Origin: Bacteroidales bacterium UBA4295
Lineage (GTDB): Bacteria > Bacteroidota > Bacteroidia > Bacteroidales > Paludibacteraceae
DNA length: 15,437 nt
Direction of reading: 5' to 3'
NCBI GenBank assembly: GCA_002395805.1
Contig: DGVB01000024.1
Location: 1 to 15,437 of the forward strand
The stretch's first letter is position 1. Every line of letters begins with the position of its first letter. The position numbers and the translations under genes were made by a program. Below are positions 1 to 4,788 of the stretch, one piece after another. The notes under the pieces are model-generated. The model searched no databases. It was not told where the DNA came from and saw only the letters and a list, made by a program, of their open reading frames with translations.

Positions 1-442
1 CATGGATCTTGCCTTCCGCCCCGCGGCGTGTCCGAACTTCGATAACACCCGCAGCTCCGCGTGCACCATACTGCGCGGTCTGCGCAGCGTCTTTCAGTAT
101 CGTAAACGACTCAATATCTCCCGGAAAAATAGTAGCTAACGTCCGCAGATCGGACGACATGCCGTCTATCATCACAAGCGGTTCGTTACCCCCGGTCAAG
201 GAGTGGTTGCCGCGCACTCGGACGGACGAAAGCATCGCCTCCGGATTCGTGTTCGAACCCACCGTCACACCCGCCGTCTGACCGTTCAGCACATCCAGCG
301 AGTTAATCAAATGTCCGCGACGCGACGTCTCCACCTTCAGCGTATCGGTCTCGGAAGCCGCCGGATCGATCCGCTCCGCCCTTGCCACAAACGGCATGAG
401 CATCAATAGTACTATCGGAATAGTGTGTCTCACTGGTATCAT
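1..442 (-). CDS. SusC-like TonB-dependent receptor, N-terminal part (cut by window edge)
   Basis: Reading the minus strand from ATG at 442 gives 147 open codons to the left edge. The first ~22 residues (MIPVRHTIPIVLLMLMPFVARA) are a Sec signal peptide. The plug domain of a SusC/RagA-type outer-membrane transporter follows: VRVRGNHSLTGGNEPLVMIDG, then the hallmark stretch FPGDIESFTILKDAAQTAQY and GARGAAGVIEVRTRRG. Such proteins import substrates captured by a SusD-like partner, energised by TonB. SusC proteins usually carry a ~75-residue carboxypeptidase-regulatory-like domain and a DVVVTGYG-type TonB box before the plug; here only ~30 residues (about ERIDPAASETDTLKVETSRR) separate the signal peptide from the plug, so that domain is absent. 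The start is supported by a matched promoter 23 bases upstream. The rest of the gene and any susD partner lie outside the window. Confidence 0.88.
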   Translation of the reverse strand, partial: MIPVRHTIPIVLLMLMPFVARAERIDPAASETDTLKVETSRRGHLINSLDVLNGQTAGVTVGSNTNPEAMLSSVRVRGNHSLTGGNEPLVMIDGMSSDLRTLATIFPGDIESFTILKDAAQTAQYGARGAAGVIEVRTRRGAEGKIH

Positions 443-464
443 ACATCTCGCGACAAATCGCCTG

Positions 465-496
465 CAAAGGTACTATTTTTTTTGCATGTATGCAAA
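465..496 (-). promoter_or_regulatory. Promoter of the SusC-like gene (Bacteroidota -33/-7 type)
   Basis: On the minus strand TTTG (493-496) is followed after exactly 20 bases by TACCTTTG (465-472), matching the TTTG / TAnnTTTG consensus of the main Bacteroidota sigma factor. The start codon lies 22 bases downstream of the -7 box. The -33 TTTG is part of a perfect 7-base inverted repeat (481-487 and 490-496, TTTGCAT / ATGCAAA, two-base spacer), which could be an operator. Confidence 0.8.
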
Positions 497-576
497 TATT
501 TCTGTTTTTTCTTTGTTTTTAAACAGTAACTATCCGAAAATTAGCCTTAGGTGATTCGTAGATTAGTAGGCAACCC

Positions 577-594
577 ATAGTATAACCATACTAT
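577..594. repeat. Short inverted repeat in the divergent intergenic region
   Basis: ATAGTAT (577-583), four bases AACC, then ATACTAT (588-594) form a perfect 7-base dyad. It lies between the two divergent promoters, 41 bases upstream of the -33 box of the plus-strand operon. It has no T-run and is AT-rich, so it could be a regulator-binding site or chance. Nothing else is recognisable between 497 and 634. Confidence 0.3.
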
Positions 595-634
595 ACTCTG
601 AAAGGTGTCACAAAAATGTTTTTTCGTATTTTCA

Positions 635-666
635 TTTGCGTATATGAATTTTTTTTTGTACCTTTG
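635..666 (+). promoter_or_regulatory. Promoter of the sufT-lpxH-mazG operon
   Basis: TTTG (635-638), 20 bases, then TACCTTTG (659-666): a full match to the Bacteroidota consensus. The coding sequence starts 26 bases after the -7 box. A 6-base stem CAGCCG / CGGCTG (667-672 and 679-684, loop TTTTCG) fills most of the short leader, directly in front of the ATG. Confidence 0.82.
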
Positions 667-692
667 CAGCCGTTTTCGCGGCTGACAAGCAA

Positions 693-1007
693 ATGAATGA
701 GTTTTTGGAAAAAGAAGAAGCAATCCTGAAGATGCTGAAGACCGTATTCGATCCGGAGATACCGGTCAACATCTATGACCTTGGTTTGATATACGGCATA
801 GAGGTTAAGGACGACGGGGTATGCGATATTACTATGACGCTAACAGCACCTTCGTGCCCTGCGGGCGATTTTCTGGTGGAGGACATCCGCCAGAAAGTGG
901 GTTCTGTAGAGGGAATCAAGGATGTGAATGTAAATATTGTCTTTGAGCCGGAATGGACCAAAGATATGATGAGCGAGGAAGCCAAATTGGAACTCGGATT
1001 CTTATGA
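693..1007 (+). CDS. sufT: MIP18/DUF59-family Fe-S cluster assembly protein (SufT-like)
   Basis: This is a 104-residue cytoplasmic protein of the MIP18 (DUF59/PaaD) family, which helps mature iron-sulfur proteins; members act with the SUF system in cluster delivery. The sequence shows the family signature DPEIPVNIYDLGLIY (residues 20-34), the conserved loop TAPSCPAG (51-58) with its reactive Cys55, and a C-terminal tail with VFEPEW and MSEEAKLELG. The length is normal for a stand-alone bacterial member. It is the first gene of an operon with lpxH and mazG, and its TGA stop overlaps the lpxH ATG in ATGA (1004-1007), so translation is probably coupled. No Shine-Dalgarno sequence is visible; the start is fixed by the promoter 26 bases upstream. 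The family assignment is firm, but the symbol is by analogy, since no suf genes are adjacent. Confidence 0.9.
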   Translation: MNEFLEKEEAILKMLKTVFDPEIPVNIYDLGLIYGIEVKDDGVCDITMTLTAPSCPAGDFLVEDIRQKVGSVEGIKDVNVNIVFEPEWTKDMMSEEAKLELGFL

Positions 1008-1789
1008 TATATTTTCTTAGCGACGCACATTTGGGCAGTCTGGCAATAGAACGCGGATATGCGCAACAGAAGAAACTGATCGACCTGTTAGAGGAGATGA
1101 GCAAGGATGCCGTCTCCATCTATATGCTAGGCGACATGTTCGATTTCTGGATGGAGTATTTCATTCATGACAAGTCGAAACACCAGTATCATCCTTTCTG
1201 CAAAGAGCTTCGCAAACTGGCCCAAAAGGGCATTCATGTACATCTATTTGTCGGCAACCACGATCTATGGACTTTCGGCGGTCTGGCGCAACTGACCGGA
1301 GCAGAGATCCACTACGAACCCTGCACGATCCTGCGTTACGGCAAAGCTATCTACCTCGCGCACGGAGACGGACTGCTGCCGGATAATTGGGAGAGCTTGT
1401 ACCCGAAGAATGTGAAGAAAAAGATCAAGCGTTTTATCAAACTGCGCGAGATCTTCCGCAACCCCACCCTGCAATTCCTCTTCCGCTGCCTACCGCCTAA
1501 ATGGGGCAACCACTTCGGCTATAACTGGGCGAAAAGAAGTCGGTTGAAGGAAATCGCGAACCCTTGTCCGTACAAGGGTGAGGACAAAGAGGAATTGGTG
1601 CTATTTGCCAAAGACCAGGAGAAGCAGCAGAACCATCGCGACTATTATATTTTCGGCCACCGGCATATCGAATTGGATTTGCAGCTGAATACCGGAAGCC
1701 GCGTTATTATACTGGGAGATTGTTTCAAACAATGGACGTACGCCAAACTGGATCACCACGGCAACTTAACGATGCACAATTGGGAATAG
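1004..1789 (+). CDS. lpxH: UDP-2,3-diacylglucosamine diphosphatase (lipid A synthesis)
   Basis: This 261-residue calcineurin-like metallophosphoesterase hydrolyses UDP-2,3-diacylglucosamine to lipid X and UMP, a step of lipid A synthesis at the inner membrane. The metal-binding motifs are all present and in order: SDAHLG (D7, H9), GDMFDFW (D44), GNHD (N85, H86), AHGDG (H120) and GHRH (H219, H221). The reading frame stays open upstream to an ATG at 953, but that would add 17 residues lying inside the preceding gene and before the first beta strand (MIYFLSDAH). The start at 1004 is therefore chosen; it overlaps the upstream stop codon by ATGA. The helical, basic insert around residues 130-185 (KKKIKRFIKLREIFR and following) is the region that forms the lipid-binding cap in this family. 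The protein fits the form typical of Bacteroidota. LpxG and LpxI are unrelated alternatives not supported here. Confidence 0.93.
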   Translation: MIYFLSDAHLGSLAIERGYAQQKKLIDLLEEMSKDAVSIYMLGDMFDFWMEYFIHDKSKHQYHPFCKELRKLAQKGIHVHLFVGNHDLWTFGGLAQLTGAEIHYEPCTILRYGKAIYLAHGDGLLPDNWESLYPKNVKKKIKRFIKLREIFRNPTLQFLFRCLPPKWGNHFGYNWAKRSRLKEIANPCPYKGEDKEELVLFAKDQEKQQNHRDYYIFGHRHIELDLQLNTGSRVIILGDCFKQWTYAKLDHHGNLTMHNWE

Positions 1790-1810
1790 ACCGCTAAAAG
1801 AATAAAGCCT

Positions 1811-2641
1811 ATGCACACAAGAGAAGAGCAACTGAAAGCCTTCGGGCGGCTGTTGGATATCATGGACGATTTGCGAGAGAAATGTCCCTGGGACCGCAAA
1901 CAGACCTTTGACAGCCTGCGGCAGAACACGATAGAGGAGAGTTTTGAACTCGCCACAGCCATATCGCGTCATGACATGACGGAGATTAGCAAAGAGCTGG
2001 GCGACGTCTTATTACACGTCGTTTTTTACGCCAAGATGGGTTCGGAGACCGGGGAATTCGATATTGCCGATGTATGTAACAGGATATCCGACAAACTTAT
2101 TTTCCGTCATCCGCATGTGTACGGAGAAGCTGCAGCCGGTTTAGAACCGGGGCAAGCCGTCCATGCGGGTAGCGCCGAAGAAGTCAGTCATCTTTGGGAG
2201 CAGGTAAAGTTGAGAGAAAAAGGCGGCAACAAGACCGTGTTAGGCGGAATACCCGACAGTTTGCCGAGTCTCGTCAAGGCTTATCGGATTCAGGACAAAG
2301 TGGCGAACGTCGGTTTCGACTGGGAGAAGAAAGAGGACGTATGGGCAAAAGTGAAAGAAGAGATAGCGGAGTTTGAAGCGGAGTTAACGAATGAACGGAT
2401 GAACGAGTTAACGAATGAACGGATGGAGGCGGAGTTCGGAGATTTGCTGTTTGCTCTCATCAATGCTGCGCGGCTATACAAGATCAAACCGGACAACGCC
2501 CTGGAAAGAACCAACCTGAAGTTCATCAAACGATTCAATTATATAGAGGCACGCGCCAAAGAAAAAGGCAAGGAACTCAAAGATATGAGCCTTGCCGAGA
2601 TGGATGAACTCTGGGACGAAGCGAAGAGATCAGAAGCTTAA
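1811..2641 (+). CDS. mazG: Nucleoside triphosphate pyrophosphohydrolase MazG
   Basis: This is a 276-residue protein with two tandem all-alpha MazG domains; MazG hydrolyses (d)NTPs to monophosphates and pyrophosphate and is thought to clean the nucleotide pool or lower stress alarmones. Domain 1 has CPWD (25-28), the EExxE motif EESFE (42-46) and KELGD (61-65). The linker contains RHPHVYG (99-105). Domain 2 has EEIAE (183-187) and EFGDLLFAL (208-216), so the metal-binding acidic residues are retained in both halves. Between the two motifs of domain 2 an eight-residue unit occurs twice in tandem (ELTNERMN, ELTNERME; residues 191-206), encoded by a 24-base DNA repeat. The gene is third in the operon, 21 bases after lpxH, and has no strong ribosome-binding site. 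Its TAA stop shares bases with the stop of the convergent lipoprotein gene. Confidence 0.93.
   Translation: MHTREEQLKAFGRLLDIMDDLREKCPWDRKQTFDSLRQNTIEESFELATAISRHDMTEISKELGDVLLHVVFYAKMGSETGEFDIADVCNRISDKLIFRHPHVYGEAAAGLEPGQAVHAGSAEEVSHLWEQVKLREKGGNKTVLGGIPDSLPSLVKAYRIQDKVANVGFDWEKKEDVWAKVKEEIAEFEAELTNERMNELTNERMEAEFGDLLFALINAARLYKIKPDNALERTNLKFIKRFNYIEARAKEKGKELKDMSLAEMDELWDEAKRSEA
2381..2425 (+). repeat. 24-base tandem repeat inside mazG
   Basis: The 21 bases at 2381-2401 recur identically at 2405-2425, with AAC between them, so the period is 24 bases (eight codons) and the reading frame is kept. Each unit begins GAGTTAACGAATGAACGG and encodes ELTNERM. The identity at DNA level points to a recent duplication. 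Confidence 0.9.
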
Positions 2642-3135
2642 GGAAGCGGAGCACGCACCCCGATTCCAAAAGACCAACTATTGGACGAGTACGGCGCTTC
2701 GGCTGAAGAGGTGATATCGATATGTACCGTATGGCTTCCTTCCTTTACCGGAACATACGTCAGAACGGTCACGCATGCCGGCACTCTCATGGGCGCAAAA
2801 ATCAACTTGCCGTGCGCTAAATCAGCCTCTTGCGCCAACATATCCATCTGCTCTTCATTCCATGCCAGCGAGACTTTGACCTTCTCTGTATCCGTTTTGG
2901 CGATGACAGACTGGAGATAGTCGAAATAAGCATCCACGATCATGGTCATACGCACCGTATCGCCGATATTGAGAGAGTCCTTGAGAGTAATCGAATCTTG
3001 TACGCCCGCGGCCGAAGTACGCTGCAAAGTAGGATACACGTGAAGACCCGGCGAATAGGTCGATTTCGTATTACAGGAAACCAAAGCGACAGCCAGAGAC
3101 AAGATGGCTAACGAACAAACAATACAATTTTTCAT
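2638..3135 (-). CDS. Small lipoprotein of unknown function directly behind tRNA-Leu
   Basis: From ATG at 3135 this is a 165-residue protein with a lipoprotein signal peptide (MKNCIVCSLAILSLAVALVSC) and lipobox LVSC, lipidated Cys21. The mature part is soluble and looks beta-rich, with VSLAWNEEQMDML, PMRVPACVTVLTYVPVKEGSHTVHIDI and a C-terminal SNSWSFGIGVRAP. I do not recognise the family; it looks like a hypothetical lipoprotein of Bacteroidales. An in-frame ATG four codons earlier (3147, MPHS) lies inside the 3' acceptor strand of the tRNA and is less likely. The 3135 start is four bases beyond the tRNA 3' end and there is no separate promoter, so it is probably co-transcribed with the tRNA. 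Its TAA stop (2638-2640) overlaps the mazG stop (2639-2641) in the palindrome TTAA. Confidence 0.8.
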   Translation of the reverse strand: MKNCIVCSLAILSLAVALVSCNTKSTYSPGLHVYPTLQRTSAAGVQDSITLKDSLNIGDTVRMTMIVDAYFDYLQSVIAKTDTEKVKVSLAWNEEQMDMLAQEADLAHGKLIFAPMRVPACVTVLTYVPVKEGSHTVHIDITSSAEAPYSSNSWSFGIGVRAPLP

Positions 3136-3139
3136 AGAG

Positions 3140-3221
3140 TGCGGCATAAAAGACTCGAACTTTCACTCCTCTCGGAACCAGATCCTAAGTCTGGCGCGTC
3201 TACCAATTCCGCCAATGCCGC
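3140..3221 (-). tRNA. tRNA-Leu (anticodon UAG)
   Basis: The minus strand gives a complete 82-base class II cloverleaf. The acceptor stem is GCGGCAT / ATGCCGC (7 of 7) with discriminator A at 3140. The D-arm contains GGTAGACGC. The anticodon stem CCAGA / TCTGG encloses CTTAGGA (anticodon TAG). A short variable arm TCC-GAGA-GGA is present, and the T arm is GAAAG / CTTTT around TTCGAGT. No CCA is encoded: the next bases are CTCT and then the ATG of the lipoprotein gene. Confidence 0.96.
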
Positions 3222-3242
3222 TCGTGGATTTGAAAACGGGTG

Positions 3243-3274
3243 CAAAGGTACGAAGAAAATTTGAAATATGCAAG
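3243..3274 (-). promoter_or_regulatory. Promoter of tRNA-Leu and the lipoprotein gene
   Basis: On the minus strand CTTG (3271-3274), 20 bases, then TACCTTTG (3243-3250). The -33 box has one mismatch from TTTG. The tRNA 5' end is 21 bases past the -7 box. The -33 element lies within the first codons of the divergent M16 peptidase gene (ATG 3268-3270), so the promoter and that coding start overlap physically. Confidence 0.75.
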
Positions 3275-4527
3275 AAAATTCACAAACTTTTTATCATATT
3301 TTGCCAAACGGCATCAAAATAGTGCATCGCAGGACGCCTTCTCCGGTTGCGTATATCGGCGTAATGGTAGGTGCCGGTACACGGGACGAGAAGGCAGAAG
3401 AAAACGGCATGGCACACTATATCGAGCATTGTGTATTCAAAGGCACAGCGCATCATTCAGCCCGGCAGATCATCCATTCCATAGAAGGTATCGGAGGAGA
3501 GATAAACGCCTATACGACCAAAGAAGAAACGACTTTCTATGCCGCTATTTTGGCGGAGCATGTGCAGTTGACGCTTCACCTGATAGCCGAAATGATTCTT
3601 CAGCCGACATTCAAAAAAGAAGAGACGGACAAAGAGCGGATGGTTATTCTGGACGAGATTGAGAGTTACAACGACTCGCCCAGCGAATTGATTTATGACG
3701 ATTTTGAGAGTTTAGTTTTCTCCGGAAGCAGTCTGGCATTACCGATTTTAGGCACAAAAAAGACGCTGCGTCATATATCGTCCAAGCCGGAGTATCCGCA
3801 GGAATGGATGAAAACGCACTATAGGCCGGAGAAGATGGTTATTTTCTGCCAAGGCGATGTCAAACCGGAGAAGATATTCCGGCTCGCCGAAAAAGAGTTT
3901 GGCGGTATGACGGTAACAGGTAATGAACAGCACAAAACCAGCATAAAACCCTTATTTAACCCCTATCACACTTCAAGCGGCCATACCGCTGTTTATAAAA
4001 AGCACACCCACCAGGTACACGCCATGTTCGGAGGCAGAGCATATCCTTTGGGTCACGAGAACCAATTAGCGATGTTTTTGCTCAATAATATCTTAGGCGG
4101 CGGCAGTTTGAACAGCCGTTTGAATCTGAGTTTGCGGGAAGCGCGAGGTCTGGTATATACCGTTGAATCGACCTACACTCCTCTGAGCGATACAGGTTAC
4201 TGGTGTGTTTACTGGGCATGCGATCCGGAGGACTATCAGAAAAGTTTAGGTTTAGTACGCCATGAACTCGATTTGCTCATGGACGCTCCTTTATCCGAAA
4301 CCGCGTTACGGAAAGCACTTATTCAATTGCGCGGCCAGCTGGCCATTTCAGCACAAAACCAAGAGAATAGCGCTTTGGCAATGGCTAAATCGATGTTATA
4401 CCACGGCTGTGCGCCGGAGTGGCAGGAGACGATGCGAAAAATAGAACAGACTACCATTCTCCAGATACAAAGTGTAGCCCAAGAGGTCTATAATACAGGT
4501 AATTCTTACATTTTGACGTACGAATAA
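3268..4527 (+). CDS. M16B-family zinc peptidase (processing-peptidase-like)
   Basis: This 419-residue protein of the insulysin/processing-peptidase family M16 has the length usual for the single-unit M16B subfamily. The inverted zinc motif HxxEH is at residues 50-54 (HYIEH, followed by CVFKGT), and the third zinc ligand is Glu130 in VILDEIESY, 76 residues beyond, as expected for M16. The C-terminal half has the family's GGGSLNSRL and AREARGLVYTVESTY-like substrate-binding region (REARGLVYTVESTY near residues 290-303). It is therefore a catalytically competent peptidase. There is no signal peptide, so it is probably cytoplasmic and degrades or processes peptides. The gene is single: upstream is the divergent tRNA and downstream the susC leader. 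I could not find a convincing promoter for it in the 46-base gap before the start, which is also occupied by the tRNA promoter. Confidence 0.92.
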   Translation: MQENSQTFYHILPNGIKIVHRRTPSPVAYIGVMVGAGTRDEKAEENGMAHYIEHCVFKGTAHHSARQIIHSIEGIGGEINAYTTKEETTFYAAILAEHVQLTLHLIAEMILQPTFKKEETDKERMVILDEIESYNDSPSELIYDDFESLVFSGSSLALPILGTKKTLRHISSKPEYPQEWMKTHYRPEKMVIFCQGDVKPEKIFRLAEKEFGGMTVTGNEQHKTSIKPLFNPYHTSSGHTAVYKKHTHQVHAMFGGRAYPLGHENQLAMFLLNNILGGGSLNSRLNLSLREARGLVYTVESTYTPLSDTGYWCVYWACDPEDYQKSLGLVRHELDLLMDAPLSETALRKALIQLRGQLAISAQNQENSALAMAKSMLYHGCAPEWQETMRKIEQTTILQIQSVAQEVYNTGNSYILTYE

Positions 4528-4567
4528 ACCAAATTCTGCAATTTTGCGTAATTTTCGTTCGTTTTTG

Positions 4568-4597
4568 TTTTCTAAATGTTACAATTTAGAGAATTTT
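4568..4597 (+). terminator. Weak intrinsic terminator candidate after the M16 peptidase
   Basis: TCTAAAT (4571-4577), loop GTTACA, ATTTAGA (4584-4590) is a perfect 7-base AT-rich stem that can be extended by three pairs (4568-4570 with 4591-4593). It is followed by TTTT (4594-4597). The lack of G-C pairs makes it a weak terminator at best. Confidence 0.4.
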
Positions 4598-4627
4598 ACT
4601 CATTTTTTGCACTTTTTCCTTAAAATA

Positions 4628-4659
4628 TTTGGTCATGTCAAAAAAAAGCAGTAACTTTG
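4628..4659 (+). promoter_or_regulatory. Promoter of the susC-susD-lipoprotein operon
   Basis: TTTG (4628-4631), 20 bases, then TAACTTTG (4652-4659). Transcription would start near 4663, leaving a leader of about 125 bases before the susC ATG, far longer than the 20-25 bases seen at the other promoters in this window. Confidence 0.82.
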
Positions 4660-4677
4660 CGCGATTTTTCATTTATG

Positions 4678-4714
4678 CGCGTGTGCGTATTCCGTATTTA
4701 TATACACGTACGCG
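4678..4714 (+). promoter_or_regulatory. Stem-loop in the susC leader
   Basis: CGCGTGTGCGTA (4678-4689) can pair with TACACGTACGCG (4703-4714) as a 12-base stem with nine Watson-Crick pairs, two G-U pairs and one mismatch, around a 13-base loop. It lies close to the predicted 5' end of the transcript and is followed by TTATTAAGGAGGGG, a Shine-Dalgarno-like run about 60 bases before the susC ATG, too far away to serve it. A regulatory role (RNA stability, sRNA or protein binding, attenuation) is inference. Confidence 0.45.
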
Positions 4715-4788
4715 TTATTAAGGAGGGGAAAGAGAACGGGAGATAGCGGAAAAATTGGAAATTTAATTCTAATAAATACAAACAAACG

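Noticed and set aside
667..684. CAGCCG/CGGCTG hairpin as a terminator
   Set aside because: The stem is only six pairs, has no T-run, and sits between the promoter and the first codon of sufT. It is at most a leader hairpin.
953..1006. Upstream ATG for lpxH adding 17 residues
   Set aside because: The extension lies inside the preceding gene and before the conserved MIYFLSDAH start. The ATGA overlap at 1004 is the typical coupled start.
3136..3147. Start of the small lipoprotein at 3147 (MPHS extension)
   Set aside because: That ATG is part of the tRNA acceptor stem and would be removed by tRNA processing. The start at 3135 gives a canonical lipoprotein signal peptide.
3240..3662. A 140-codon plus-strand frame overlapping the M16 gene start
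   Set aside because: It is out of frame with the M16 peptidase, Arg/Asp-rich and without any domain; it is a shadow of the real gene.
4720..4728. AAGGAGGGG as the ribosome-binding site of susC
   Set aside because: It is about 60 bases before the susC ATG, far beyond the usual 5-10 bases, and no start codon follows it at proper spacing.
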